A stretch of DNA of 35,087 nucleotides from Mycobacterium sp. (GCF_025965855.1 NZ_JAOPWB010000180.1:1-35087); one strand, 5' to 3'. Positions 8,782 to 17,600 are shown, numbered from the stretch's first letter. Translations and numbers: made by a program. Notes: generated by a model from the sequence alone, not told the origin.

Positions 8782-10209
8782 TCACTTCGCCTCGTCGTCG
8801 GCCTCATCGGTTTCGTCGGAGTCTTCGTCCGCCTGGTTCTCCTCAACCTCGTCGGCCTCCACAGCCTCGTCGGCCTCATCGGGTTGGCCTCGCCTGCCGA
8901 AGAACTCGCTCGCGTCGATGGTGTTGCCGTCGGTGTCGGTGACCGTGGCCGCCTCCACCACGGCCGCGATGGTCAGCCCGCGGCGCACGTCGGCGAACAT
9001 GGCCGGCAGCTGGTTGTTCTCCTGCAGATAGCCGAACAGCTGCTGCGGCTCGATGCCGTACTGCCGAGACGTCATCACCAGTCGCTCGGTCAGGTCTTCC
9101 TGGCCGACCTGGATTTCCAGTTCGTCGGCCAGCGCATCCAACAACAGCTGCCTTTTGACGTCCGTCTCGGCGGCATTGCGCGCGTCGACCTCGAACTGCT
9201 GGCGCGACTTGCCCTGCTCGCGCAGCACCTCCGCGAATTTGACCTCGTCATGGTCGAGGCTGTGCAGCGCGTTGTGCACGGCGCCATCGACCTGGGCCTG
9301 AACGACGGCCTCCGGCAGCGGCACGTCGACCTGCTCGAGAAGCGCGTCGATCGCGGCGTCGCGGATCTGCTCTGCCTGCTGGGTGCGCTTGGCCCGACCC
9401 ACCTGGTCGCGAAGGTTGGAGCGCAACTCGTCGATGGTGTCGAACTCGCTGGCCAATTGGGCGAACTCGTCGTCGGGCTCGGGCAGGTCGCGTTCCTTGA
9501 CCGACCTGACGGTCACGGTGACCTGCGCGTCTTTCCCGGCGTGCTCGCCGGTCGCCAACTGGGCGGTGAATTCCTTCGACTCATCGACGGACAGGCCGAC
9601 CAGCGCGTCGTCCAGGCCCGCGATGAGCCGGCCCGAGCCGACCTCGTGGGACAGGCCCTCCGCGGCCGCATTCGGCACCTCCTCGCCGTCGACGGTGGCC
9701 GACAGGTCGATCGAGACGAAGTCACCGTCGGCCACCGGCCGGTCCACCCCTTTCAGGGTGCCGAACCGGGCGCGCAACGACTCCAGTTCCGCGTCGATGT
9801 CGTCGTCACTGACCTCGATCGGGTCCACCGCGACTTGCAGCGAGCCCAGGTCCGGAAGGGTGAGCTTGGGGCGGACGTCGACCTCGGCGGTGAACGCCAG
9901 CTCCTGGCCGTACTCCTTCTTGGTGACCTCGATGTCGGGCTGGCCGAGCGGGTGGACTTCCGACTCTGCGACCGCCTGTCCATAGCGGGTGGGCAGCGCC
10001 TCGTTGACGACCTGGTCGAGCATCGCCTCCCGGCCGAAACGGGCCTCGAGCAGCTTGGCCGGCGCCTTGCCGGGCCGGAAGCCGGGCAGCCGGACCTGCT
10101 TGGCCAGCTCTTTGTAAGCCCGTTGGAAATCGGGCTCGAGTTCGGTGAACGGCACCTCCACGTTGATCCGCACCCGGGTGGGGCTCAACTGCTCGACGCT
10201 GCTCTTCAC
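8782..10209 (-). CDS. tig: Trigger factor (ribosome-associated chaperone, peptidyl-prolyl isomerase)
   Basis: The 475-residue protein binds the ribosome near the exit tunnel and shields nascent chains. The N-terminal ribosome-binding domain has the signature GFRPGKAP at about 44-51. An FKBP-type isomerase domain is at about 160-240, and a helical C-terminal chaperone domain follows. The last 40 or so residues are almost entirely Asp, Glu and Ala, a disordered acidic tail that mycobacterial homologues share and E. coli trigger factor lacks. The start is the GTG at 10209 with GAGGAG upstream. It precedes clpP1 on the same strand, but the spacer with its own promoter elements suggests separate control. 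Confidence 0.97.
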   Translation of the reverse strand: MKSSVEQLSPTRVRINVEVPFTELEPDFQRAYKELAKQVRLPGFRPGKAPAKLLEARFGREAMLDQVVNEALPTRYGQAVAESEVHPLGQPDIEVTKKEYGQELAFTAEVDVRPKLTLPDLGSLQVAVDPIEVSDDDIDAELESLRARFGTLKGVDRPVADGDFVSIDLSATVDGEEVPNAAAEGLSHEVGSGRLIAGLDDALVGLSVDESKEFTAQLATGEHAGKDAQVTVTVRSVKERDLPEPDDEFAQLASEFDTIDELRSNLRDQVGRAKRTQQAEQIRDAAIDALLEQVDVPLPEAVVQAQVDGAVHNALHSLDHDEVKFAEVLREQGKSRQQFEVDARNAAETDVKRQLLLDALADELEIQVGQEDLTERLVMTSRQYGIEPQQLFGYLQENNQLPAMFADVRRGLTIAAVVEAATVTDTDGNTIDASEFFGRRGQPDEADEAVEADEVEENQADEDSDETDEADDEAK

Positions 10210-10275
10210 GGGTGTGCTCCTCGGTGGTCGTTCCAGGCGGTCGGTGGCGGTGTGCCGCGGCTAGGCTGGTTGCGC

Positions 10276-10352
10276 TGGTCGGGGTGACAGGATTTGAACC
10301 TGCGGCCTTCCGCTCGCAAAGCGGATGCGCTACCAAGCTGCGCTACACCCCG
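10276..10352 (-). tRNA. tRNA with proline-type body and TGC (alanine) anticodon
   Basis: All four arms fold. The acceptor is CGGGGTG/CACCCCG with C1-G72, discriminator A73 and an encoded CCA (10276-10278). The D-arm is GCGC/GCGC, the anticodon stem TCCGC/GCGGA and the T-stem GCAGG/CCTGT. C1-G72, A73, G37 and the overall sequence are those of a bacterial tRNA-Pro(TGG). The anticodon loop, however, reads TTTGCGA, so bases 34-36 (10318-10316) are TGC, which pairs with GCA alanine codons. The AlaRS identity pair G3-U70 is absent (G3-C70). One base, 10316, separates it from a normal tRNA-Pro. It could be a real variant or a sequence error, so I give no gene symbol. Confidence 0.85.
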
Positions 10353-10365
10353 CGCTGACCTCGCG

Positions 10366-10371
10366 ATCCTA
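10366..10371 (-). promoter_or_regulatory. Candidate -10 of the proline-type tRNA gene
   Basis: The minus strand reads TAGGAT, ending 13 bases before the first tRNA nucleotide. That places transcription start a few bases upstream of the mature 5' end, as is usual. No good -35 is seen. Confidence 0.4.
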
Positions 10372-10484
10372 CGGCCCTTCAACGCCAGGTTGGCCATCGG
10401 CTTCGCGGGGGACCTTCAAGACCGCTGGGACCTCACGGGGCGATCACAAACCCGTTTCGATTAGATTTGATGTTCGCCGCCAGA

Positions 10485-10490
10485 TACAGT
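10485..10490 (+). promoter_or_regulatory. Candidate -10 of tRNA-Gly
   Basis: TACAGT ends 18 bases before the tRNA-Gly 5' end. The region just upstream is relatively AT-rich. A -35 is not convincing. Confidence 0.35.
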
Positions 10491-10508
10491 CTCGCTCGAC
10501 TAAAACTT

Positions 10509-10579
10509 GCGGGCGTAGCTCAATGGTAGAGCCCTAGTCTTCCAAACTAGCTACGCGGGTTCGATTCCCGTCGCCCGCT
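10509..10579 (+). tRNA. tRNA-Gly (anticodon TCC)
   Basis: A full cloverleaf is present. The acceptor is GCGGGCG/CGCCCGC with discriminator T73, the anticodon stem is CTAGT/ACTAG, and the loop CTTCCAA gives anticodon TCC (10541-10543). CCA is not encoded. It is divergent from the proline-type tRNA and runs straight into the lipP-like gene 31 bases later, so the two may share a transcript. It serves GGA and GGG codons. Confidence 0.96.
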
Positions 10580-10610
10580 CGGGTTGGCAGTCGCTCGACA
10601 GAAAGGCGCC

Positions 10611-11804
10611 ATGGGGGACGTCGAGATATACGGCTCGTGCGTGGCGGAAATCGACGGAGTACGCGCAGAGTTCGTACGCAATTTCGCGTCGCGCAACGAG
10701 GTCGGCGCGGCGGTCGCGGTCTGGGTCGACGGGGACCTCGTCGTCAACCTGTGGGGTGGCTGGGCCGACGCCGCCCGCACCAGGCCCTGGCAACAAAACA
10801 CCCTGACGACGGTCCTGTCGGGCACCAAGGGGCTGACGGCCACCTGCATCCACCAACTGGCCGACCGGGGTGAGCTGGACTTGCAGGCGCCGGTGGCCCG
10901 CTACTGGCCCGACTTCGGGCAGGCGGGCAAGCAGAACATCACCCTTGCGATGGTGATGAGCCATCGATCCGGCGTCATCGGACCGCGCACTCGGATGAGC
11001 TGGGAAAAGGTCGCCGACTGGGACTTTGTTTGTGAGCAACTTGCCGCCTCGGAACCGTGGTGGGAGCCCGGCACCGCCCAGGGCTACCACATGACGACCT
11101 TCGGCTTCATCCTCGGCGAGGTGTTTCGCCGGGTGACCGGTCGCACGATCGGTCAATACCTGCGCACCGAGATCGCCGAACCGCTCGGCGCCGACATCCA
11201 CATCGGCCTGTCCCCGGCCGAGCAACGCCGCTGCGCCGAGCGAGTGAACAAGCCGCACGCGCGAGACTTGCTGGCCGACGTGCAAGCCCCCGGCTACCCG
11301 ACCAGCCTGACCGAGCACCCGAAAGCGGCGCTGTCGATCTCGATGGGTTTCGCCCCCGACGACGAACTCGGCTCCCACGATCTGCAGCTGTGGCGCCAGC
11401 TCGAGTTCCCCGGCACGAACGGCCAGGTGTCGGCACTGGGACTGGCGACGTTCTACAACGCGCTCGCGCAGGAGAAGCTGCTGAGCCGTGAGCACATGGA
11501 ACGGGTCCGGGTGTCGCAGGGCGGCTTTGACACCGATCTGGTGCTGGGCCCGCGCGTCGCCGACCACGGGTGGGGGCTGGGCTACATGCTCAACCAGCGT
11601 TGCGTCAACGGACCCAACCCCCGGATCTTCGGCCACGGCGGCCTCGGTGGCTCGTTCGGGTTTGTCGACCTCGAGCACCGAATCGGCTACGCGTATGTGG
11701 CGAATCGTTTCGACGCCACCAAGGCCCATGCCGACCCCCGCAGCCTCGCACTCAGCAACGAGGTCTACGCCGCGCTGGGCGTCATCGAGCGCGCTCGAAC
11801 GTAA
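10611..11804 (+). CDS. lipP: Beta-lactamase-fold serine esterase (LipP-like)
   Basis: The 397-residue protein belongs to the class C beta-lactamase/family VIII esterase fold. The nucleophile motif S-x-x-K is SGTK at residues 70-73. A Tyr motif (YHMT, about 160) and a C-terminal GHGGLGG are the other family landmarks. No signal peptide is seen, so it is probably cytoplasmic. The ATG at 10611 has GAAAGG upstream and is preferred over an in-frame TTG at 10584. In M. tuberculosis the gene at this place is called lipP, a putative carboxylesterase; its natural substrate is not known to me. It lies directly after tRNA-Gly and converges with the small secreted-protein gene. Confidence 0.85.
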   Translation: MGDVEIYGSCVAEIDGVRAEFVRNFASRNEVGAAVAVWVDGDLVVNLWGGWADAARTRPWQQNTLTTVLSGTKGLTATCIHQLADRGELDLQAPVARYWPDFGQAGKQNITLAMVMSHRSGVIGPRTRMSWEKVADWDFVCEQLAASEPWWEPGTAQGYHMTTFGFILGEVFRRVTGRTIGQYLRTEIAEPLGADIHIGLSPAEQRRCAERVNKPHARDLLADVQAPGYPTSLTEHPKAALSISMGFAPDDELGSHDLQLWRQLEFPGTNGQVSALGLATFYNALAQEKLLSREHMERVRVSQGGFDTDLVLGPRVADHGWGLGYMLNQRCVNGPNPRIFGHGGLGGSFGFVDLEHRIGYAYVANRFDATKAHADPRSLALSNEVYAALGVIERART

Positions 11805-11856
11805 ACCGCACCCCGCCGAACGGTCGTCGGCAGGGCGCGGTCATTCGGTTAACGGG

Positions 11857-12141
11857 TCAGCGATGGTCCCATCCGGGGCCGCCCGGACCGCCGGGGCCGC
11901 CCGGACCCCCTGGGCCGCGGAACGGCTCGGGATGCGGGTTGGGGCCCGGTCCGCGCCAGTTGTCGTGGCAACGCCCGCCGTCCCAGTTGTCGCCCCAGCC
12001 GGGGTCCCAGAAGTCCCCGGGGCACCACTGCGGGAAGGGCCCCGGGTGCGCTTGCGCCTCGGACGCGACGCCCAGCCCCGCCAGGCCCAGACCGACGATT
12101 ATCGCGAAAATTGTTGCAACTAAACGTGGAATTATCTTCAC
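11857..12141 (-). CDS. Small secreted Pro/Gly-rich protein
   Basis: The protein has about 94 residues from the GTG at 12141; an in-frame TTG at 12153 would add four. The N-terminus is a clear Sec signal peptide: Lys and Arg, a hydrophobic run IFAIIVGLGLAGLG, then a likely cut after SEAQA. The mature part has a tryptophan-rich segment with WCPGDFWDPGWG and CHDN containing two cysteines that could form a disulfide. A tail of GGP repeats follows (about 11876-11922). Similar WCPG...WD...CHD small exported proteins occur in mycobacteria, but I know no function. A TACTGT hexamer on the minus strand (12177-12182) may be its -10. Confidence 0.75.
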   Translation of the reverse strand: MKIIPRLVATIFAIIVGLGLAGLGVASEAQAHPGPFPQWCPGDFWDPGWGDNWDGGRCHDNWRGPGPNPHPEPFRGPGGPGGPGGPGGPGWDHR

Positions 12142-12273
12142 GGTCGCTACCAATACCCGACCGCAGCCGCGCCCAAACAGTAGACGCCAGCGTTTCTTGC
12201 TTAGGATTTCCTGCGAGCCGGCGCACCCCGCGCGGACCTGCGCGTTCGCGGGTCTGCGCCGCTGTGAGCTCCG

Positions 12274-13080
12274 TCACTTCTGGCAGGTCGGGCACCAGAA
12301 CACGTTTCGGCCCTCCAGCACTTGCGTGCGAATCGGTCCACCGCACACCCGGCACGCCTCCCCCGCGCGCCGGTACACGTAGGTGCGTGGCCGCCCGGGC
12401 CGGTACGACGGCGGACCGTGGTCGTGTTCGGGCAGCACCACGATGATCTTGCCGCGGCGCAAACCGACTTTCATCAGCGCCACCAGGTCGGTCCACGCCC
12501 CGTCGAACTCCGCCTGGCCAATCCCGCGGCCGGGCCGGAACGGATCGATGCGGTGGCGGAACAGCAACTCGTTGCGGTAGACGTTGCCCACGCCGGCGAT
12601 GACGGTCTGGTCCATCAACAGCGCGCCAATGGGCCTGCGCGACTTGGTAATTCGAGCCCACGGCCACGACGGGTCGGCGTCGCTGCGCAAGGGGTCGGGG
12701 CCGAGCTTGGCCACCACGTCGCTGACCTGACCTTCGTCGATGACCTCGCACACCGTCGGACCGCGCAGATCGGTGCCGTAGTCGGCCCCGACCATCCGCA
12801 TCCGCACCTGTCCGACCGGTTCGGGGAGCGGCGCACCGCCGGGCCGCTCCCACTCGGTGAAGGCGCCGTACAGCCCCAGGTGCACGTGCACGATCGGGCC
12901 GCCGTCGTAGTGGTGAAAAAGGTGCTTGCCCCAGGCGCTGGTCCGCCGCAACACCCTGCCGTCCACGACGGCCGCGGGGCCCGCGAATCGGCCCTGCGGG
13001 CTGGACACCGCGACCGCTGCGCCGCAGTATCGGCGCTGGTGCAGCCGGGCCAGCCGGTGCAGGGTGTGCCCTTCGGGCAC
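12274..13080 (-). CDS. nei: Formamidopyrimidine-DNA glycosylase/endonuclease VIII family (Nei1)
   Basis: The 268-residue DNA glycosylase/AP lyase removes oxidised bases in base excision repair. After Met removal the protein starts PEGHT, with catalytic Pro and Glu at positions 2 and 3. The helix-two-turn-helix segment DQTVIAGVGNVYRNE is clear. A C-terminal zinc finger, C-x2-C...C-x2-C (CRVCGG and CPTC), closes the protein. The frame is open far upstream, but the GTG at 13080 is fixed by the PEG motif and lies 2 nt after the rpiB stop, so the two genes are one operon. It matches M. tuberculosis Nei1 in length. Confidence 0.93.
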   Translation of the reverse strand: MPEGHTLHRLARLHQRRYCGAAVAVSSPQGRFAGPAAVVDGRVLRRTSAWGKHLFHHYDGGPIVHVHLGLYGAFTEWERPGGAPLPEPVGQVRMRMVGADYGTDLRGPTVCEVIDEGQVSDVVAKLGPDPLRSDADPSWPWARITKSRRPIGALLMDQTVIAGVGNVYRNELLFRHRIDPFRPGRGIGQAEFDGAWTDLVALMKVGLRRGKIIVVLPEHDHGPPSYRPGRPRTYVYRRAGEACRVCGGPIRTQVLEGRNVFWCPTCQK

Positions 13081-13082
13081 GC

Positions 13083-13571
13083 TCAGACCGCCGCGCCGGG
13101 CACCGGCGGCGCTTGGTGGGTGCGTTCGTATTCCGTGAGGATGTCGATACGCCGTTGGTGGCGTTCGGCTTTCGACCACGGCGTAGTCAGGAAGGCTTCC
13201 ACCATCGCCAGCGCCTCGGCCACGGTGTGCATGCGGCTGCCGATGCCGATCAACTGCGCGTTGTTGTGTTCGCGGGCCAGGGTCGCGGTCTCGACGCTCC
13301 ACGCCAGCGCGCAGCGGACTCCCGGCACCTTGTTGGCGGCGATCTGCTCACCGTTGCCCGACCCGCCGAGCACGATGCCCAGGCTCTCGGGGTCGGCAAC
13401 CGTGCGCGTTGCGGCCGCGATGCAAAACGCCGGATAGTCGTCCTCGGCGTCGTAGCTGAACGCGCCGCAATCGATCGGCTCGTGCCCGGATTCCTTGAGG
13501 TGCTCGATGATCTGCTGCTTGAGCTCGTATCCGGCGTGGTCGGAACCCAGGTAGACGCGCATGCCCGACAT
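13083..13571 (-). CDS. rpiB: Ribose-5-phosphate isomerase B
   Basis: The 162-residue enzyme interconverts ribose 5-phosphate and ribulose 5-phosphate in the pentose phosphate pathway. The N-terminus has YLGSDHAGYELK, and the GGSGNGEQIAANK loop carries E75. This Glu acts as catalytic base in the actinobacterial subgroup, where E. coli RpiB uses a Cys. The ATG at 13571 (MSGMRVYLG) matches the known mycobacterial start, although the frame is open upstream to 13676. Its ribosome binding site is weak. It is the first gene of rpiB-nei. Confidence 0.95.
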   Translation of the reverse strand: MSGMRVYLGSDHAGYELKQQIIEHLKESGHEPIDCGAFSYDAEDDYPAFCIAAATRTVADPESLGIVLGGSGNGEQIAANKVPGVRCALAWSVETATLAREHNNAQLIGIGSRMHTVAEALAMVEAFLTTPWSKAERHQRRIDILTEYERTHQAPPVPGAAV

Positions 13572-13676
13572 CTTTACAGCCGAGCGCCGTCTGGAGCTAG
13601 TCGGCGATCGCAAGCGCGGCGGAGCCGGCGCTGGGGGTACCTCCCGCTTGCGGGGGACGGGTCGCCGCCCAACCAA

Positions 13677-14300
13677 CTAGTCGAACTGCGGCGGCTCTGT
13701 GCGGGACCGCTTGAGTTCGAAGAAGTGTGGGTAGGAGGCGAAGGTCACCGAGGCGTCCCAGAGCTTGCCCGCTTCCTCGCCACGCGGGATCTTCGAGAGC
13801 ACCGGCCCGAAGAACGCCACACCGTTGACGTGGATGGTCGGCGTGCCGACGTCGTCGCCGACGGCGTCCATGCCCGCGTGGTGGCTCTTGCGCAGGGCGT
13901 CGTCGTAGGCCTCGCTGTGGGCGGCCTCGGCGAGCTCCGCCGGCAGGCCGGCGTCGGCCAGCGACAGCTTGATGACCTCGTCGAGGTCCTTGTTGTCCTC
14001 GTTGTGGATCCGGGTTCCCATCGCGGTGTACAGCGGGTCCAGGACTTTGGCACCGTGGGCTTGCTCGGCGGCGATCGCCACCCGCACCGGCCCCCATGCA
14101 TGCTTCATCATTTCGCGGTATTTGTCGGGCAGGCCTTCGCGGTTTTCGTTGAGGATCGCGAGGCTCATGACGTGGAACTGCACCTCGATGTCGCGGACCT
14201 TCTCCACCTCGAGGATCCAGCGCGACGTGATCCAGCACCACGGACACAGCGGGTCGAACCAGAAATCGGCTTGGTTTTTCACGGGGGCCTTCTCGGACAT
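13677..14300 (-). CDS. DsbA-like mycothiol-linked disulfide oxidoreductase
   Basis: The 207-residue protein is a thioredoxin fold with an all-helical insert. The active site C19-P-W-C22 follows FWFDPL, and the cis-Pro loop reads GTPTIH. There is no signal peptide, so it acts in the cytoplasm, unlike true DsbA. The M. tuberculosis homologue, Rv2466c, is described as a mycothiol-dependent reductase of the SigH oxidative-stress regulon. The ATG at 14300 has a strong AGGAGAGG ribosome binding site and is preferred over an in-frame start at 14351. A textbook SigH promoter lies 52-78 bases upstream, in the spacer shared with divergent pepN. Confidence 0.93.
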   Translation of the reverse strand: MSEKAPVKNQADFWFDPLCPWCWITSRWILEVEKVRDIEVQFHVMSLAILNENREGLPDKYREMMKHAWGPVRVAIAAEQAHGAKVLDPLYTAMGTRIHNEDNKDLDEVIKLSLADAGLPAELAEAAHSEAYDDALRKSHHAGMDAVGDDVGTPTIHVNGVAFFGPVLSKIPRGEEAGKLWDASVTFASYPHFFELKRSRTEPPQFD

Positions 14301-14351
14301 AGCGCGGTCCTCTCCTGGCGAGTCAAATACGTTCAGCACACCGTTCAGCAC

Positions 14352-14378
14352 AACCGTAGTCGCCGGGCGCCTGTTCCC
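14352..14378 (-). promoter_or_regulatory. SigH-type promoter of the DsbA-like gene
   Basis: On the minus strand GGGAACA (14378-14372) is followed by 16-17 bases and then GGTT (14355-14352). This fits the mycobacterial SigH consensus gGGAAYA-N16/17-cGTT in all but the base before GTT. An 11-bp direct repeat, CGTTCAGCACA on plus, occurs at 14330-14340 and 14342-14352, overlapping the -10 and the expected transcription start. Confidence 0.7.
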
Positions 14379-14417
14379 GGTCCGTCGCTCCGGTTACCGG
14401 GCGTTCACCAACACGTT

Positions 14418-14430
14418 TAGGTTGGACGCG
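14418..14430 (+). promoter_or_regulatory. Leaderless promoter of pepN
   Basis: TAGGTT (14418-14423) is followed by 6 bases and the GTG start of pepN. No ribosome binding site lies in between, so the transcript probably starts at the GTG. Confidence 0.5.
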
Positions 14431-17003
14431 TGGCCCTTCCTAACCTCACCCGGGACCAGGCTGTCGAACGCGCCGCCCTGATCACCGTTGACAGCTACCG
14501 GATCTCCCTCGACGTCACCGACGGCTCCGACAGTTTCCGGTCCATCACCACCGTGGCGTTCGAGGCGCTCGCCGGCGCCGACACGGTCATCGACATCGCC
14601 GCCGACAGGATCCGCAGCGCAACCCTCAACGGCCGCGAGCTCGACGTGTCCGGATACGACGAGTCGACCGGCATCCCGCTGCGCGGGCTGGAGAAACGAA
14701 ACGTCCTCGTCGTCGACGCCGACTGCCGCTACTCCAACACCGGGGAGGGACTGCATCGCTTCGTCGACCCGGTGGACAACGAGACCTATCTGTATTCGCA
14801 ATTCGAAACGGCCGACGCCAAGCGCGTGTTCGCCTGCTTCGACCAGCCCGACCTCAAGGCGACGTTCGACCTGCGGGTGGCCGCCCCCAAGCATTGGAAG
14901 GTGATCTCCAACGGCGCGCCCGTGTCGGTGGAAGATGGCGTGCACACCTTCGCCACCACGCCGCGGATGAGCACCTACCTGGTGGCGCTGATCGCCGGCC
15001 CGTACGCCGAGTGGAAAGACTCCTACACCGACGAACACGGCGAGATCCCGCTGGGCATCTACTGCCGGGCGTCGCTGGCCGAGTACATGGACGCCGAGCG
15101 GTTGTTCACCCAGACGAAGCAGGGATTCGGCTTCTATCACAAGAACTTTGGCCTACCTTACGCGTTCGGCAAGTACGACCAGCTGTTCGTGCCCGAGTTC
15201 AACGCCGGCGCGATGGAAAACGCCGGGGCGGTGACCTTCCTCGAGGACTACGTCTTCCGCAGCAAGGTCACCCGGGCGTCCTACGAGCGGCGCGCCGAGA
15301 CGGTGCTGCACGAGATGGCCCACATGTGGTTCGGCGACCTCGTCACCATGACGTGGTGGGACGACCTGTGGCTCAACGAGTCGTTCGCGACCTTCGCGTC
15401 GGTGTTGTGCCAAAGCGAGGCAACCGAATTCACCGAGGCCTGGACGACGTTCGCCACCGTCGAGAAGTCGTGGGCGTACCGCCAGGACCAACTGCCGTCG
15501 ACGCACCCGATCGCCGCCGAGATCCCCGACCTGGCCGCCGTTGAGGTGAACTTCGACGGAATCACCTATGCCAAAGGCGCTTCGGTTCTCAAGCAGCTGG
15601 TGGCCTACGTCGGGCTGGAGCACTTCCTGGCCGGGCTGCGCGACTACTTCCGCACGCACGCATACGGCAACGCCACGTTCGCCGATCTGATCGGCGCGCT
15701 GGAAAAGGCGTCCGGTCGCGACTTGTCCGACTGGGGTCAGCAGTGGCTGAAAACCACCGGGCTGAACACACTGCGACCCGATTTCGACGTCGACACTAAC
15801 GGCAAGTTCACCCGGTTCGTCGTGCGGCAAAGTGGCGCCGCGCCCGGCGCGGGCGAGACGCGGGTACACCGGCTGGCGATCGGCATTTACGACGACAGCG
15901 ATTCCAGCGGCGCCGGCAAGCTGGTCCGTGTCCACCGAGAGGAGTTCGACGTCGAGGGCTCGGAGACCGAAGTCCCTGCGCTGGTTGGGGTTTCGCGTGG
16001 CCAGCTGATCCTGGTCAACGACGACGACCTGACCTATTGTTCGCTGCGGCTGGATGGACAGTCGCTGCAGACCGCGCTGCAGCGGATCGCCGACATCGCC
16101 GAGCCGTTGCCCCGCTCGCTGGTGTGGTCGGCCGCGTGGGAGATGACTCGCGAGGCCGAGTTGCGCGCCCGCGATTTCGTGGCGCTTGTCTCCGGCGGCG
16201 TGCAGGCCGAAACCGAGGTCGGCGTGGCACAACGGCTGCTGCTGCAGGCCCAGACCGCGCTGGCGTCCTACGCCGAGCCCGGCTGGGCGCGCGAGCACGG
16301 CTGGCCGCAATTCGCCGACCGGCTGCTGGAGTTGGCGCGCGCCGCGCCGCCCGGATCGGATCACCAGCTCGCGTTCGTCAACACGCTGTGCTCGTCGGTG
16401 CTGTCGACGCGGCATGTGGAGACATTGGCGGCGCTGGTCAACGGTGACCCCGCCGAGCAGGGGTTGACCGGCTTGGAGATCGACACCGACCTGCGCTGGC
16501 GCATCGTGACCGCGCTGGCCGCCGCCGGCGAGATCGACGCCGACGGGCCCGCGACCCCGTTCATCGACGCCGAGGTGCGGCGGGACCCGACCGCCGCCGG
16601 CAAGCGCCACGGTGCCCAGGCGGCGGCGGCACGCCCCCAACTTGCGGTCAAGGAGCAGGCCTGGACGACGGTGGTCGAGGACGACACCCTGCCCAACATC
16701 ACCGCCCGCTCGATGATCGCGGGCATCGCGCCGCCCGGACAGCATGAGCTGCTCAAGCCGTTCACCGCGCGCTACTTCGAGGCGATCCCCGGGGTCTGGA
16801 CACGGCGATCCAGCGAGGTCGCCCAAACGGTGGTGATCGGCCTCTACCCGCACTGGGACGTCAGCGAGGCCGGCGTCGCGGCCGCCGATGCGTTCCTGGC
16901 CGCACCGGAGGCGGAGGTGCCGCCCGCCCTGCGGCGCCTGGTGCTCGAGGGTCAGGCCGGGGTCAAGCGGTCGCTGAGAGCCCGCAAGTTCGACGCGTCC
17001 TGA
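14430..17003 (+). CDS. pepN: Aminopeptidase N (M1 family zinc metallopeptidase)
   Basis: The 857-residue cytoplasmic protein trims N-terminal residues from peptides and may act downstream of Clp-type proteases. The exopeptidase motif GAMENAG is at about 255. The zinc site H294-E-x-x-H298 is followed 18 residues later by E317 in WLNESF. A Tyr in GITYAKG (about 377) is the probable transition-state residue. The C-terminal ERAP1-like helical half is complete. Length agrees with the actinobacterial family. The GTG at 14430 is a leaderless-type start. It is divergent from the SigH-driven oxidoreductase and convergent with the DUF5130 gene. Confidence 0.96.
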   Translation: MALPNLTRDQAVERAALITVDSYRISLDVTDGSDSFRSITTVAFEALAGADTVIDIAADRIRSATLNGRELDVSGYDESTGIPLRGLEKRNVLVVDADCRYSNTGEGLHRFVDPVDNETYLYSQFETADAKRVFACFDQPDLKATFDLRVAAPKHWKVISNGAPVSVEDGVHTFATTPRMSTYLVALIAGPYAEWKDSYTDEHGEIPLGIYCRASLAEYMDAERLFTQTKQGFGFYHKNFGLPYAFGKYDQLFVPEFNAGAMENAGAVTFLEDYVFRSKVTRASYERRAETVLHEMAHMWFGDLVTMTWWDDLWLNESFATFASVLCQSEATEFTEAWTTFATVEKSWAYRQDQLPSTHPIAAEIPDLAAVEVNFDGITYAKGASVLKQLVAYVGLEHFLAGLRDYFRTHAYGNATFADLIGALEKASGRDLSDWGQQWLKTTGLNTLRPDFDVDTNGKFTRFVVRQSGAAPGAGETRVHRLAIGIYDDSDSSGAGKLVRVHREEFDVEGSETEVPALVGVSRGQLILVNDDDLTYCSLRLDGQSLQTALQRIADIAEPLPRSLVWSAAWEMTREAELRARDFVALVSGGVQAETEVGVAQRLLLQAQTALASYAEPGWAREHGWPQFADRLLELARAAPPGSDHQLAFVNTLCSSVLSTRHVETLAALVNGDPAEQGLTGLEIDTDLRWRIVTALAAAGEIDADGPATPFIDAEVRRDPTAAGKRHGAQAAAARPQLAVKEQAWTTVVEDDTLPNITARSMIAGIAPPGQHELLKPFTARYFEAIPGVWTRRSSEVAQTVVIGLYPHWDVSEAGVAAADAFLAAPEAEVPPALRRLVLEGQAGVKRSLRARKFDAS

Positions 17004-17053
17004 TCGAGCCTGCGCTCAGCGCGTCGAAACGGAGCCAATCCTCGCTCTGGGCG

Positions 17054-17085
17054 CAGCCTCGGCGCCGTGACGACAGTCTCGGCGC
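17054..17085. repeat. Short imperfect direct repeat
   Basis: CAGCCTCGGCGC (17054-17065) and CAGTCTCGGCGC (17074-17085) repeat with a 20-base period in the spacer between convergent pepN and the DUF5130 gene. No function is evident. Confidence 0.4.
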
Positions 17086-17096
17086 GCGCTCAGAAC

Positions 17097-17600
17097 CTAG
17101 GCCGGCGAGATCCCGGCGCTGAGCACGCGGATCGCGCTGACCAACCCGTCGACCAGGTGGCCCTGCTCGAACGCCGACGAAGCTGCGGCCACTCCCAGTG
17201 GCGCGGCCGACTCGGCGCCGCGGCCCCGGACCGCCGAGCCATAGACGACCTCGATGACGTGCTGGTCGGGCGAGACGGCAAGCAGCACCGCATTGTCGGG
17301 CGTCGGCACCTTGGCCAAGATCTCGCGGGCCCGCGCGGCGGTGTCGCTGCCCAGGTCCCCGAGGTAGATGGCGAACCGCGCCCTAGACGTGCGCGAGCCG
17401 TACTTCAGCGCGTCGTCGATGGCAACGAGGTCGCTGATCGGGAAGGGGTAATGCACCGACAGCTCGCCCGGCTCGGCGACGCCCGAAATCCGTCCGCTGG
17501 TGGTGATCACCGAGCCCTTGGGCAGCTCGCTGGGTGCGATCGTCGCAACCTCACCATGTACCACTGGCGCCACCTCCCACCGAGAACTCCGACGCGCCAT
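17097..17600 (-). CDS. DUF5130 family protein
   Basis: The 167-residue protein is homologous to M. tuberculosis Rv2468c, of unknown function. It has no signal peptide or membrane segment. The middle resembles a TPM-type alpha/beta domain: FAIYLGDLG, then [17 protein letters not shown]. The C-terminus is an Ala-rich helix. The ATG at 17600 overlaps the preceding ctaJ-like gene by 50 bases. A GTG at 17564 would cut the overlap to 14 bases and is a credible alternative, so the start is uncertain. The overlap implies co-transcription with the ctaJ-like gene, which hints at a link to the respiratory chain or membrane, but this is only context. Confidence 0.85.
   Translation of the reverse strand: MARRSSRWEVAPVVHGEVATIAPSELPKGSVITTSGRISGVAEPGELSVHYPFPISDLVAIDDALKYGSRTSRARFAIYLGDLGSDTAARAREILAKVPTPDNAVLLAVSPDQHVIEVVYGSAVRGRGAESAAPLGVAAASSAFEQGHLVDGLVSAIRVLSAGISPA

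Noticed and set aside
10206..10397. Minus-strand 63-codon frame through the tRNA gene
   Set aside because: This is the well-known false protein made by translating a tRNA. Its reading of Arg instead of Gly does reflect the odd anticodon base.
11876..11922. GGP-coding repeat considered as a non-coding tandem repeat
   Set aside because: It lies in frame within the small secreted-protein gene, so it is a coding repeat.
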